From Diplonema papillatum (taxonomy: Eukaryota; Euglenozoa; Diplonemea; Diplonemida; Diplonemidae), in assembly GCA_030068145.1 (NCBI GenBank), contig JAPJBO010000320.1:1-64000 (forward strand): DNA of 64,000 nt, given 5' to 3'. Of this stretch, positions 31,351 to 42,228 are shown piece by piece. The notes beneath the pieces are model-generated. The model saw only the letters and a program-made list of their open reading frames with translations, searched no databases and was not told the origin of the DNA. The first letter of the stretch is position 1. Each line of letters begins with the position of its first letter. A program made the position numbers and the translations under genes.

Positions 31351-31822
31351 ACCTGCCCCACTCAAGCGGGGCTCCATCTGGAAAGAGACAAGGCGAGCGA
31401 ACCATACAGGCATGCTAGCTTTCCAGGCCAGCCGCTTACCCGGACCGTCGACTTTGACTGGGGGCCTTCAAATCGCGCTGCCTGCGATCCCATTCGACTC
31501 GAGTATACGGCACGAGAAAAAGCGGTTAAATGCAGCAGTTAGTCTAAAAAGGGAACCGAGAAAAAAGGCCAAGAGACAGGCGAACAGAAGTGAAAGAGAA
31601 GAAGAAGAAACAGACGTCGGGGGAGAGGAGGGGGGAAGGGGGAGTACGCCTTTCTGCGGTGTTTTCCGCTATCCTTTCCTAAAAAGACGTTCGCGCTGAC
31701 GCATCCATTTTCACTCCGATTTTTCTACTTTTTTTTTTTTTTTGATGCGCCCTCAGTATGGGCCCTCTCTTTCGGAGCCTTCTTTTTTTTTTGTAATAAG
31801 CACGAAATACCTGGAGGAAAAT

Positions 31823-31847
31823 ATGCCGCGGCCCACACGAAACGCAG
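31823..31847 (+). other. Candidate short first exon with a consensus splice donor
   Basis: ATGCCGCGGCCCACACGAAA CGCAG is followed by GTAAGT, the best-matching donor I noticed in the window. It could open a plus-strand gene reading MPRPTRNAG. No matching second exon in the right phase was found, so this is a hint only. Confidence 0.2.
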
Positions 31848-31849
31848 GT

Positions 31850-33275
31850 AAGTCTGGGTTTAGTGGCGGGCGTAAGCGTTCAACAAAAAAGACCCACGTT
31901 GTGTGGTTGTATTGTTTCTCCCCCTCTAGCCTCCGTCGAAGTACGCACAAAGCAGCCCTTCGAGTATTTCTCTGTTTTGCTTCGTTGTTAAGATCTCCAC
32001 GTGGAGCGCACACATGTTAACTGAACCGGAGAAGCAGTCTTCGACGTGGTGCTGGTATTGCGTTCATTGTGCGGGCTTGCTTCAGAACACATTGCAATGT
32101 TTCCAAAGAAAAAAGAAACGGAATGCAACAAAAAGACAGAAAAATGCGACACATAAACGGTGGGTAAGGTTTCAAAGTCGGAAGCCAGTAAAAATACGTG
32201 GAGTGGGGTAGGGGTAGTTGGGGGGGAAGTCTCGAGCCACAAGAAGAAAAAGCTAGGTGAGAGAGAATAGAGAGAAAAAAGAGGGAGAAACACGTCGAGA
32301 AGAAAAAAAAGAAGAAACGGCCTAGGGGTGTGGGCCTCCACCGTGAGGTGGGCCAGGCTAGGATTGGATCGGCTCCCCGAAGGGAGGGTGTTAAAAAAGA
32401 CGCCTTCTCGAGTCTCGGCTTCTGCCCGCGCACCTGCGCGTGTTCTCAAGTCACCGCTCCCGCGCTGAAACTCCCGAGAGAGTCAAACTTCGTGGTTAAT
32501 CGAGGACACCCGATATACTATCAATTTTAGCCGTCGTTGTAAGAACTGCGTAGTTTTGAACCTTCGGAGAAACAGCTGTTAGATGGTTCGATGAGGGTAT
32601 CGACGACGTATTTTTCACCCTTCACTCGGTGTGTCGGCTTGAGAACTGTGTGTGTGTTACCACCAAGAGGAATCCAAGTGGTGAAGTAAACCACAGCATT
32701 TCGCTTCATCGAAGCGGTGGCGAGAGGAATGTGACTTCTGCCCAGTGCCCTGACTGCCAACGCTGAGAGATCAGGTCAAGCGCGAGTTAATACGCCCCCC
32801 CCCTCTTAAGGAAGCCAAATGCCTCGTTTTCCAGCTAACGACGCGCTTGAATGGACCAACGAGATTCGACGCGAGCATGGAAAGTTCGGGGTTGGTTTGT
32901 GCGCGCGCACAGCGGCGTGGATTTTTCCTGGCTGCAGAGAGGTTGAGTCCAGCTTCAGAAGCCGGAGCCAAGAGACCAACCGCCTCCCGCAGCCGACCAG
33001 CAACGGGGTGACGAGTACCACACCAACAGATGGTTTTATCCCCTGAGATGTTACAGGAACAATCGTCGCGGGGAGAAGGCCACAACCGTGTCTGAGCACC
33101 CTACTAAAATGGGGAGGGATCATAGGCGTGCAGGGGGGCTGGCAGGTAAAAGATGTAAAGAACAGCGCTTCTGCGAGAAGTGCGCTGGCGTTTCGACATT
33201 TCCGGAGTTGGGGCCGTGCACTGATGAACGAACCTCTCCATTGGATGTTTCTCTAAAATGCAAGCCCTTGATGTA
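31850..33275. other. Mostly non-coding, possible isolated exons
   Basis: At 32841 a TTTTCCAG acceptor precedes a plus-strand frame reading NDALEWTNEIRREHGKFG, which looks protein-like but has no clear donor partner. Purine-rich simple sequence fills 32220-32320. No gene is claimed. Confidence 0.3.
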
Positions 33276-33445
33276 GATGTACGTGACTGATAGATTCACG
33301 GCTAAACGAGGATAAACGTACAAGTGTTGCCCGATGGCACACCTTCTTTCCGGGAGGGGATGTAGATGTACGTGACAGATAGATTCGCGGCTAAACGAGG
33401 ATAAACGTACAAGTGTTGCCCGATGGCACACCTTCTTTCCGGGAG
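33276..33445. repeat. Tandem 86-bp direct duplication
   Basis: GATGTAGATGTACGTGAC through CACACCTTCTTTCCGGGAG occurs at about 33270 and 33358 with two or three differences. Confidence 0.85.
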
Positions 33446-34180
33446 AGGAGCTGCTGGCTGCTCCTGTGGTCTTTGTGTGTTTCGTACTTGACCATCAGGA
33501 TACCCTCGAGGATATTGGTCTGCGTTCGTCCCGGGGGAAGGTATTTCCTGACTAGCATTACTTTAGCCGTGCAGCCGTTGCTCCGGAAATGTTCCCTTCA
33601 GTACACCAGTACCACTTCCAGGCAAAGAATTATGACGTGAGCCCTTTGCGGATAGATTGCGGTGACGTTGTTCGCTATTCTCCGCGAATGGAGGGCAGTT
33701 TCAAGAGGGTCTGTCAATCATTTCCCGGATTTTGCATGCTTTCAAAACAAAAGAGCCTGGCCAGCTGGTGTTATCCAAAACGCAAATATGAGACAGCTTG
33801 TAGTAGGTATTGGGTAGGTGGCGCATTCTTTAGATAGATAAAGTTCGCTTGAGTTTCCGGTATCTTAGGGCTGTGGGCGTGTAAATTGTTTCTTCGGTGT
33901 ACATGCTTAGCGTTTGCTGTGTTTTTGGACGCGGACGAATCCAAGAGCTTGTTAGGGTACCGTCAACCAGTCATTCACTCATGCGCAACTGACTGCTGCC
34001 GACAGGGCTTACGCTCCGTTTTCGGTCTCAGAGAAAATACGTGTGGTCCACATGTGGGCGCTGAAGGTCCGACGGCAAAAAAAAAAAAAAACAGCGTCGC
34101 TAGGCGGCTGCTGGACTTGGCGACACCTGGCTGTGCGGCCTTGACCACTAGTGGGCCTAGACTCCCAATAAATCAAAATC
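33446..34180. other. No certain gene; one protein-like plus-strand stretch
   Basis: 33589-33700 reads YHFQAKNYDVSPLRIDCGDV VRYSP, vaguely like a cupredoxin N-terminal strand pair, but without splice-supported limits. TAAAGTTCGCTTGAGTTTCC at about 33840 is a short dispersed word also seen at 48.65, 49.19 and 49.95 kb. Confidence 0.25.
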
Positions 34181-34268
34181 CACACGTGGTACCTGTGGAT
34201 CCACACGTGGGGGAACAAAATCCAAAAAGAATTAACGTGTGGAAATCCACACGTTCCACACGTGGAGC
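34180..34268. repeat. Cluster of CCACACGTGG palindromes
   Basis: Five direct or inverted CCACACGTG words occur within 90 bp, including a near-perfect inverted pair around GGAAATCCACACGTTCCACACG. They contain the E-box core CACGTG, so protein binding is conceivable; this is not shown. Confidence 0.6.
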
Positions 34269-34359
34269 GTAAGCCCTGGCTGCCCAGTGCAAGAGCAGCA
34301 ATGGGTGTTTTTTTGAGGGGGGCAAGCCCTGTTTGCAGCTCGTTTTCTTTTTATTTCAG

Positions 34360-34534
34360 GAACAACCTCTATGTTTCGAGCGATGCTCTTTGGTTCCTCA
34401 CGGATATCCTCAAGTCTGCGATGGGAATAAATCGGGTCGGTTTCGCGACGCAGGCCTGCGAGCGCGGTGTCACGTGCCTGTCGCGCAACGCGAAACCCGC
34501 ACCCGATCTTCAGGTCTCCGAGCTGTCCGCCTAG
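34360..34534 (+). CDS. Candidate terminal exon of an unrecognised plus-strand gene
   Basis: An excellent polypyrimidine tract and acceptor (TTCTTTTTATTTCAG, AG at 34358-34359) is followed by 175 bases. In phase, they encode NNLYVSSDALWFLTDILKSA, then MGINRVGFATQACERG, CLSRNAKPAPDL and a TAG. Third codon positions are GC-rich, like the firm genes. The complementary strand is also open, so strand assignment rests on the acceptor and stop. No family recognised, and no upstream exon in the required phase was identified. Confidence 0.4.
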
Positions 34535-34917
34535 GTTCTTCACCCAACGCTGGAACCAAGGTGGACTTAGCTGGGACCCCCTTTGGAGAAATACGACCCT
34601 GTAAAGGTGGTAGATGCGAGGCGGCCGTTGCCGAGGTTGACTATCTGAATAATAAAAATATCCTTTAAATTTCGCGTTCGTCGCTGACCCCTCAAGTCAC
34701 TCTACCTGTGCGCAGTGTGCTCGTAACTCTCGTCCAACGCTTTGTCCGACTGGTGTCGTTCGTCCAAATGGTCGTCACTCCTTCCAGACTGTCAAGAATG
34801 GTCGTCGTCCGTGCATGCTGCGCAAGGGTACGGGCCGTTCCTTTGTGTTGTCCTGCGCGCTGTGTCGATATATTTAAAAGTCCCTTTTTTTTTTTTTTTT
34901 TTTTTTAAAATCGGAAA

Positions 34918-34985
34918 CACGGATTTTTCTAATCCCCGAAATTCGGGAAAATCATGGTTAAAAAGTCTGTAGCATGTGGCCGAAA
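34918..34985 (+). repeat. Dispersed repeat, partner of 22184-22250
   Basis: Shares the CCCCGAAATTCGGG palindrome, CATGGTTAAAAAGT and GTAGCATG with the 22.2-kb copy. A 22-bp T run precedes it at 34887. Confidence 0.7.
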
Positions 34986-35540
34986 GATTTTTTTGCCACG
35001 TCGGGCGAGGGTTTTTTTTTGATGACCTGCGCAATCCCGGTATGCGACCTTCGTGTGTGTGTTGCTGCTTCGCCACTTTGTTGTAGACACCACGTGAGGG
35101 TCTTGCGGGTCTTCTAGCCTCTGTGTCACTGGCCTTGCAAGCACAAAAAGTTTTTACCAGAAACTCCTGTGGTTAAAACCCCTTTTTTAACCGGCCTGTT
35201 TAAGAGAACTTTTTTTTTTTGGTGAAGAAACCTTTTTTTAACCATGCAGGATAATCCTTTGTCGGATAGTACTAATCTTCTAAGGTCCAAGGGTCTTGTA
35301 CGACGAAGAAAATGAGGAAAAATGGAGGAAAAAAAATAGAGAAAACTGCGTGGCTTGCGACGTCCCTTCTTGCATACTTTTTTTTTTTTTTTGAAAAGTG
35401 GTGCGTGGATGTGTGCATGGGTTTGTTTGTACTGAAGAGGCGGAGGGAAATGCGTACGTCTTTGGAAGAAGGGCCTCAAGCCCGCAGGTACGGGGGCACA
35501 CCGCCCCTCGTTCGAAAGGTCGAACGGCTTGCTGAGTCAG
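34986..35540. other. Intergenic, nothing recognised
   Basis: T-rich simple runs and repeated TTTTTAACC words; no exon supported. Confidence 0.4.
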
Positions 35541-35549
35541 ATCGTAGTC

Positions 35550-35790
35550 TGTCTGATGCAGACCGGAGCGTGCGCATGCATCAGACCGCAGTGTGCATGA
35601 ATCAAACCGCAGTGTATATGACCGCAGTGTGCATGAATCAAACCGCAGTATGCATGAATCAGACCGCAGTGTGTATGAATCCAACCGCAGTGTATATGAC
35701 CGCAGTGTGCATGAATCAGACCGCAGTGTGCATGAATCAGACCGCAGTGTATCGGAATCAGACCGAGGCCACACGAGACGGTCCATCTGA
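35550..35790. repeat. 24-bp-type repeat CCGCAGTGTGCATGAATCAG
   Basis: Eleven or so units alternating full (ATGAATCAGACCGCAGTGTG) and short (TATATGACCGCAGTGTGC) forms. The plus and minus open frames through it are repeat artefacts. Confidence 0.8.
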
Positions 35791-36424
35791 CGTCTTAATC
35801 TCAGACCCCAGTTTGACGGTGTATCTGACAAAGTGAGACCAAGGTCAAGCGGCATGATCCTCGCTCAGGATAAGGAGCTGAAGCGCCGTCTGCGAGCTTT
35901 TTTTGTTCAAACGCTCAGATCACTGGAAACCAGCCTGCGGCAGACCAAAGTACAGAAAGTCGGGCGAAATGAGTGCTATAAACCGGCCCGAACACAGTGA
36001 CACGGCAACGAGTTTAAGAGCCTTTCGGCTATCTATCACGAAGCCTTGTGCGGTACTCATCGATGGCTGTTGACCTTTCACACATGCAGCAACAAGAGCG
36101 TGAAGAGCTAGGGGTGGCTGCGTGAACTCGCGTCGTGGTGAGGGTGACGTATGGAGGGGGGGGAATAGGGATACGTTCTCTTTTGAAGTAAGTGTGGGGC
36201 TAGGGCATGGGCGAGGTGAACACTTGTCGACCTCTGCAGCGTGAGACATCAACCGGTAGAAATGTGAAAACGGGTTTTTGCCTAGAGGCTTTTCGTGTTA
36301 CTCTGCAGATGCTTTGAGCTATCTTTTGTGTCTATGCTTTCAGTCGTCTTCTTAACCATGGTTAAGAAAGAACGTGAATGTGCCAGGCTGGAAGCTTAAC
36401 GGGGCTGTGCTGAGCTGTATGCGT
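35791..36424. other. Intergenic, nothing recognised
   Basis: No tandem structure or splice-flanked exon seen. CTTAACCATGGTTAAG at 36350 is a perfect 16-bp palindrome. Confidence 0.4.
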
Positions 36425-36845
36425 CCCACCCTAACGTTTACCAGCATTTGACTACGACGTTTACGGTGGATTGAGGGGGGAACGCAAACGCTTATAAACC
36501 GGTAAAAAACGTGTTTCCGTTTCCTGCAATCACTGGCGGCGGTGGGGGATTGCAAGAACGTGCTTGGAATGGAGGATACTTGCTCAACACCGCACTGGTC
36601 CCGTCTGCGCCGTGTTTCGGTCCTTTAAGCCACGGACACGTAAACTGGCGGCGGTGGGTGGGGAGGCGAAGTGTTTTGCACTAGCTGGAAGTCACGGCTT
36701 TTTGGCTCTGTTCGGGAGCCACCGCTGCCTCGCCTGGTCCTCGTCGTGGCGGATGTTCCGGAGGAAGTTTGCGTACGCGTTGCGGATCACCGGGTCATTC
36801 GGCGCGGTGTCCAGGGCCATGATGTAGCACGCCTGGGCGTTGTTA
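36425..36845 (-). pseudogene. Tandem partial copy of the TPR gene's terminal exon and 3' flank
   Basis: A ~420-bp unit (36425-36845) repeats 36846-37255. It copies the last ~45 codons of the TPR protein (MALDTAPNDPVIRNAYANFL) and ~260 bp of 3' flank containing GGGGGATTGCAAGAACGTGC. Small indels after DEDQAR change the reading to RWLPNRAKKP and an early stop. Confidence 0.8.
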
Positions 36846-37084
36846 TGCGTCTCACTCTAAAAAACGTTTGCCATCGTTTTACTACAACCGTTTACTATAG
36901 ATTGAGGGAGTAAACGCAAACGTTTATAAAACGGTAAATCATGTTTCTGTTTCCTGCGATCACCGGCGGCGGTGGGGGATTGCAAGAACGTGCTTGGAAT
37001 GGATACGTGCTACGTGCTCAACACCGCACTGGTCCCGTCTGCGCCGCGTCTCCTGGCGCCGGGGGGGAGGCGAAGTGTTTTGCA

Positions 37085-40015
37085 CTAGCTGGACGTCACG
37101 GCTTTTTGGCTCTGTTCGGGAGCCACTGCGTAATGCCTCGCCTGGTCCTCGTCGTGGCGGATGTTCCTGAGGAAGTTTGCGTACGCGTTGCGGATAACCG
37201 GGTCGTTCGGCGCGGTGTCCAGGGCCATGATGTAGTACGCCTGGGCGTTGTTGAAGTCCTTCCTTGTGTCTTCGAGCAGCACCGCATAGTTGAAGAGAGC
37301 GTTCGCGTTTTTCGGGTTCGCTCTGATGGCGTCTCGATACATAATCTCGGCGTTCTTCGTGTCCCTCCGGACCTGGTACAGCATCAGCCCGTAGTTGCCG
37401 AGCGCGTTGGCGTTGTTAGGCTGGCTCTCGATGGCGAGCTTGTAGTACTTTTCGGCGGCGTCGTAGTCGTGGCGGATGTTCTCGAGGAGGAGAGCGTAGT
37501 TCCCGAGCGCCGTGGCGTATTCTGCAAAGGGGGGTCGTTGCTATTGGTGCTGGTTGAGGGATAAGGAAAAGGTAAAACAACTTTTTGCGGCGGCCTCCGC
37601 TGGTCTGGTAGTCCGTGCTACCTCCGTTCTTTTACACTCGTTCTCTTCTCTACTCACTACTGTACGTACTCTTTCACTCTTTTACTCTCTTTGGCTAGCC
37701 ATAAAAGACTCCTGCGACCGACACCACGAACACATTCGCAATGAATGTGGCCCTGGGCCGCCCACGTGCATACATGTTGAGCATTGAGTTCTTTTAAGTA
37801 CATGAACCACACGGATCAACATGCACTGCCTTGAAAGTCAGGTTTTCGGATGACGTCGTCACCTGCCATTGCGTCGTCAAGGTCGAGCATTTGTGGAGCT
37901 AGCGGGGTTTGGCTTTCTTGCGATTCCAAAGACTGAGTCGGCGAGTACGATGGCGGGCAGGAGTGCCCGTTTTCCACTTTCGAGGGCATTGGTGTGCCCG
38001 TGGTCCCCGGTCGTTTCTGAGAGCTGCTTGCCCTCGGTACCTTCTTCTTCCTTCGATGCACCCCTGAGTCGGGTGTTGAGCATTGAGTTCTTTTAAGTAC
38101 ATGAACCACATGGATTAGCATGCACTGTTGAGCAGTGTGAACTTGAAATGCAGGTACCACAGGGGTAAGCTTGCATTTGTCATAGGCTAGGGTTATTTGA
38201 ATACGTCGTCCGAGGACGATCTCAAAGCGGACGAGGACGGTGATAATAGGCTGGTGATAACCAGCTCCATGTTGAGCAGGGGTTGCCATGTAGCCCGGCA
38301 AGGGGGGAAATATTAGCTTGATGTTTAGGCATGCGACCAACTGCACTTTGCCGCGAGCTCGTCGAGGGTGAAAGTTGCCGGCTTAAACGAAGCGAAAGAA
38401 AGTTGCGGAGTACAAGACCCCCGCAAGTATACTACGGTCAAGAACAAAACGCATACTCGGGTCTTGGTCGATAGCCATCGTGTAGTAAGCTTCTGCTTTG
38501 TAGAAGTTACCCGTGTTGTAGAGGAGAAGCCCGTAGTTGCAGAGGATGACAGGATTGGTCGGATCCTTGTCGACGGCCTTGAGGTAGTACTCTGTGGGGG
38601 TTCACTTTGTGTTTCCAACGTATTCCGCAAGGTGTGTAGATTGGTGCCGTTCGACCCTTTGTTTGTGGTGATGTTCAGTTTAGCCACGTGGACAAGTCCA
38701 GTCCATCGATTGGCAAACGTCACGTTTGCACGTTTGTCAAACGTTTGCGTTCGATAAATCTTGTCAAACGTAGGTTTGCAAACGTTTGACAACATCACTG
38801 CCAGGTGACCTCCCCTCCTGTTTTTGACCGCAACTGCCAATCCCAGGTTAAAATTCTGATCAACCACCAAAATACGCTGTCTACGTCAAGTTTAGCCTGC
38901 ACAATACACTGAGGGCAACCCGCAAGATTGCTAGTGCTCAAAAACGAGGAGTTGTGGTGCAGCTCGAAAAAGGCATACGTTCCGCTTGCGCCGGCTGTTT
39001 CCGCACGTTCTCAAGAAGGATGGCGTAGTTGTAGAGGACCCCGGCTTTGTTGGGGTTGATTTTGATCGATTTGAGGTAGTATTCCTCGGCCTTGTCGTAG
39101 TCCCGGATTATGTAGTTGAGGAGAAGTGCGTAGTTTGCCATCGCGTCCGAATTGTTCGGGTCTGTTTGTGTGGTAAAGAATTGCACAGGTGATTTCTCCG
39201 TGTTTTCGCGTTCTGCGGCCATTATTCGAGCCTAAACGAGCATCCGAGCACTTTTTCTGGGTTTCCGGTGAGTTCTCGGGCCACCTGGGTGGCTGGTTTC
39301 CAGTTTCCAGGGTTTCTGACGAATCCCCGTTTTTTCGGCAAAAGTGGGTCCTCTTCATGAGTACAGGATGCAGGATGGTAAAAAATGATCCCAGCTATCC
39401 TAGCTGCTAGGGCAGTTTCTGATGATGGCTTTTTCTCTGGACGGTTGGAGCGGCAAACCTGTCGTTCAAATTGTTGCTAATCGTTCAAAGGAACAAGTTT
39501 CTTTTCGTATCAGTACATTTGTACTGGCGGGAACATTTCCGGAACAACGGTTGCACAATAATACAGGAAACCCCCCCACAGAGGTTGATACCCTGTGAAG
39601 AACAAGAAATTTTTGCCATCTTTTTCACCTGGTCTGTTGATGCTGGTTCCGATACTTCGTTTGGCAGTGCAAGCCGTGCAGTAGTGCAAGCCCAACTCCG
39701 GAAGTGTTCCTACCAAGAAAACGAAAAGAAAGCGGTACCGGTCTCGACTGCTTCGAGGTAGAGGTCTTCGGCTTTGCGGGTGATGGCGTTCTCGCCCGCC
39801 AGGCCTTCGACCAGCGACTTGTTCTGCAGCAGCAACGCGTAGTTCGCGAGGAGGGAGGACACCACGGGCTTCGAGGGCGCCGGCTCGATGGCCAAGGCTT
39901 CTTGGTAAAACCGCTCGGCTTCGTCGAACTTGCGCTCCTTCAAGCACCGGTTGCCCTCTTCGTACGCCACTGCGAACAGCTGCCTCGCCCGTTCCCGCTT
40001 TTCGTCGGCAACCGC
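37085..40015 (-). CDS. TPR-repeat protein, at least four exons, 5' end not found
   Basis: Exons 40015-39739, 39161-38979, 38591-38457 and 37521-37085 join in frame. Donors are GTACCG, GTATGC and GTATGC; acceptors are AACAG, CCACAG and TTTGCAG. Together they encode about 343 aa ending KAVTSS. Tetratricopeptide units of about 34-37 residues run along almost the whole length, for example FDEAERFYQEALAIEP, YDKAEEYYLKSIKINP, FYKAEAYYTMAIDQDP, YDAAEKYYKLAIESQP, KNAEIMYRDAIRANP and FNNAQAYYIMALDTAP. TPR solenoids bind peptides or partner proteins; no catalytic domain is seen. The first exon shown starts after a CACCAG acceptor at a GGT-rich array, so upstream exon(s) probably lie beyond the 40-45.7 kb repeat and retroelement block. 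The terminal exon is partly duplicated downstream. Confidence 0.85.
37522..38456 (-). other. TPR intron holding two dispersed repeats and an exon cassette
   Basis: Nearest the terminal exon is the 26.9-kb-type repeat (37535-37705), then the 7.2-kb-type piece (37690-37790), then the cassette at 37773-38132. TGTTGAGCAGGGGTTGCCAT at 38272 again matches the 7.2-kb repeat. Confidence 0.7.
37773..38132 (-). mobile_element. Exon-like cassette flanked by direct repeats, copy 1 (in TPR intron)
   Basis: Two direct copies of a ~52-bp repeat (TTGAGCATTGAGTTCTTTTA to CATGCACTG) flank a minus-strand open segment. This has an acceptor (GACTCAG, AG at 38065-38064) and a frame through HRRKKKVPRASSS, SYSPTQSLESQESQTPL and DDAMAGDDVIR, ending KPDFQGSAC stop at 37816. 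From the preceding TPR exon (phase 1) this frame would be read correctly, so an alternative TPR C-terminus is possible. A second copy lies at 54658-55055. Confidence 0.6.
38592..38978 (-). other. TPR intron with CAAACGTTTG palindromes
   Basis: 38705-38795 has six direct or inverted CAAACGT words (including TTTGCAAACGTTTGAC) that can fold. No exon inside. Confidence 0.6.
39162..39738 (-). other. TPR intron, no repeat recognised
   Basis: 577-bp GT-AG intron between the first two identified TPR exons; nothing else supported. Confidence 0.7.
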
Positions 40016-40111
40016 CTGGTGGGTGTAGTGTGGTGGTGGTGGTGGGTGTATAGTGGTGGTAGTGGTGGTGGTGGTGGTGGTGGGTGTATAGTGGTGGTGG
40101 TGGTGGGTATA

Positions 40112-40489
40112 GAATTCTCCGTCGTTCACGCACTCCTGAGACGCAAGCAATGAACGGAGAAAACACGAGAGGTCACATACGATGGGGTTACCCCCCGAGC
40201 TAGCCGCAGAAAGTGAGCGAACGGGCTAGCCCCAGAGGTCACGGGGGACGGAGGGTGGGAACCCATGCCCCACGGATCTCGCCGCCGAAGCAACGGAAGC
40301 TGGTATCCAGCAAGAAAGTGCACCCTCGCACGAGGGTATCCATGGCCGCACGGCCGTCGAAGGCAGAAAATGATAAACAGAGTTGCAGGGAGGGCGGGTG
40401 GGAAAATTTTCCCCCGCGATCCAAGTGCGCACCGAGGTGTCCTAAGGGTCGTTTGTTTTACCTAGTAGAATTCCCCTGATAAATCAATA
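40112..40489 (-). mobile_element. Solo end of the reverse-transcriptase element, copy 1
   Basis: Runs from GAATTCTCCGTCGTTCACGC to AGTAGAATTCCCCTGATAAA. Its first ~128 bp are the inverse of 44573-44702, the right end of the reverse-transcriptase element; the rest is not present there. Near-identical copies are at 40772-41074 (internal ~75-bp deletion) and 41851-42228. All three have the same orientation and all are bounded by GAATTC. Confidence 0.75.
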
Positions 40490-40771
40490 TGGTGGTGGTG
40501 GTGGTGGTGGTGGTGGGTGGTGGTGGTGGTGGTGGTGGTGGTGTATAGTGTGGTGGGTGTATAGTGGTGGTAGGTGGTGGTGGTGGTGGTGGTGTATAGT
40601 GTGGTGGGTGTATAGTGTGGTGGGTGTATAGTGGTGGTGGTGGTGGTGGTGGTGGTATAGTGTGGTGGGTGTATAGTGGTGGTAGTGGTGGTGGTGGTGG
40701 TGGGTGTATAGTGTGGTGGGTGTATAGTGTGGTGGGTGTATAGTGGTGGTGGTGGTGGTGGGTGTATAGTG

Positions 40772-41074
40772 GAATTCTCCGTCGTTCACGCACTCCTGAG
40801 ACGCAAGCAATGAACGGAGAAAACACGAGAGGTCACATACGATGGGGTTACCCCCCGAGCTAGCCGCAGAAAGTGAGCGAACGGGCTAGCCCCGGAGGTC
40901 ACGCCACCAAACCGCACGAGGGTATCCATGGCCGCACGGCCGTCGAAGGCAGAAAATGATAAACAGAGTTGCAGGGAGGGCGGGTGGGAAAATTTTCCCC
41001 CGCGATCCAAGTGCGCACCGAGGTGTCCTAAGGGTCGTTTGTTTTACCTAGTAGAATTCCCCTGATAAATCAAT
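40772..41074 (-). mobile_element. Solo end, copy 2 (internally deleted)
   Basis: As copy 1, but GGAGGTCACG is joined directly to CCACCAAACC and then GCACGAGGGTATCC, losing about 75 bp. Confidence 0.75.
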
Positions 41075-41850
41075 AGTGGTGGTGGTGGTGGTGGTGGTGG
41101 TGGGTGTATAGTGTGGTGGGTGTATAGTGGTGGTAGTGGTGGTGGGTGTATAGTGTGGTGGGTGTATAGTGGTGGTAGTGGTGGTGGTGGTGGTGGGTGT
41201 ATAGTGGTGGTAGTGGTGGTGGTGGTGGTGGTGGGTGTATAGTGTGGTGGGTGTATAGTGGTGGTAGTGGTGGTGGTGGTGGTGGTGGGTGTATAGTGGT
41301 GGTGGTGGTGGTGGGTGTATAGTGTGGTGGGTGTATAGTGGTGGTAGGGGTGGTGGTGGTGGTGGTGGGTGTATAGTGTGGTGGGTGTATAGTGGTGGTA
41401 GTGGTGGTGGTGGTGGTGGTGGGTGTATAGTGGTGGTGGTGGTGGTGGGTGTATAGTGTGGTGGGTGTATAGTGGTGGTAGGGGTGGTGGTGGTGGTGGT
41501 GGGTGTATAGTGTGGTGGGTGTATAGTGTGGTGGGTGTATAGTGGTGGTAGTGGTGGTGGTGGTGGTGGGTGTATAGTGTGGTGGGTGTATAGTGTGGTG
41601 GGTGTATAGTGGTGGTGGTGGTGGTGGGGTGGTGGGTGTATAGTGTGGTGGGTGTATAGTGGTGGTAGTGGTGGTGGTGGTGGTGGGTGTATAGTGTGGT
41701 GGGTGTATAGTGTGGTGGGTGTGGTGGGTGGTGGGTGTATAGTGGTGGTGGTGGTTGTGGTGGTGGTGGGTGTATAGTGTGGTGGGTGTATAGTGGTGGT
41801 AGGGGTGGTGGTGGTGGTGGTGGGTGTATAGTGTGGTGGGTGTATAGTGG

Positions 41851-42228
41851 GAATTCTCCGTCGTTCACGCACTCCTGAGACGCAAGCAATGAACGGAGAA
41901 AACACGAGAGGTCACATACGATGGGGTTACCCCCCGAGCTAGCCGCAGAAAGTGAGCGAACGGGCTAGCCCCGGAGGTCACGGGGGACGGAGGGTGGGAA
42001 CCCATGCCCCACGGATCTCGCCGCCGAAGCAACGGAAGCTGGTATCCAGCAAGAAAGTGCACCCTCGCACGAGGGTATCCATGGCCGCACGGCCGTCGAA
42101 GGCAGAAAATGATAAACAGAGTTGCAGGGAGGGCGGGTGGGAAAATTTTCCCCCGCGATCCAAGTGCGCACCGAGGTGTCCTAAGGGTCGTTTGTTTTAC
42201 CTAGTAGAATTCCCCTGATAAATCAATA
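41851..42228 (-). mobile_element. Solo end, copy 3
   Basis: Full-length like copy 1, differing by one or two bases (for example GCCCCGGAGG for GCCCCAGAGG). Confidence 0.75.
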
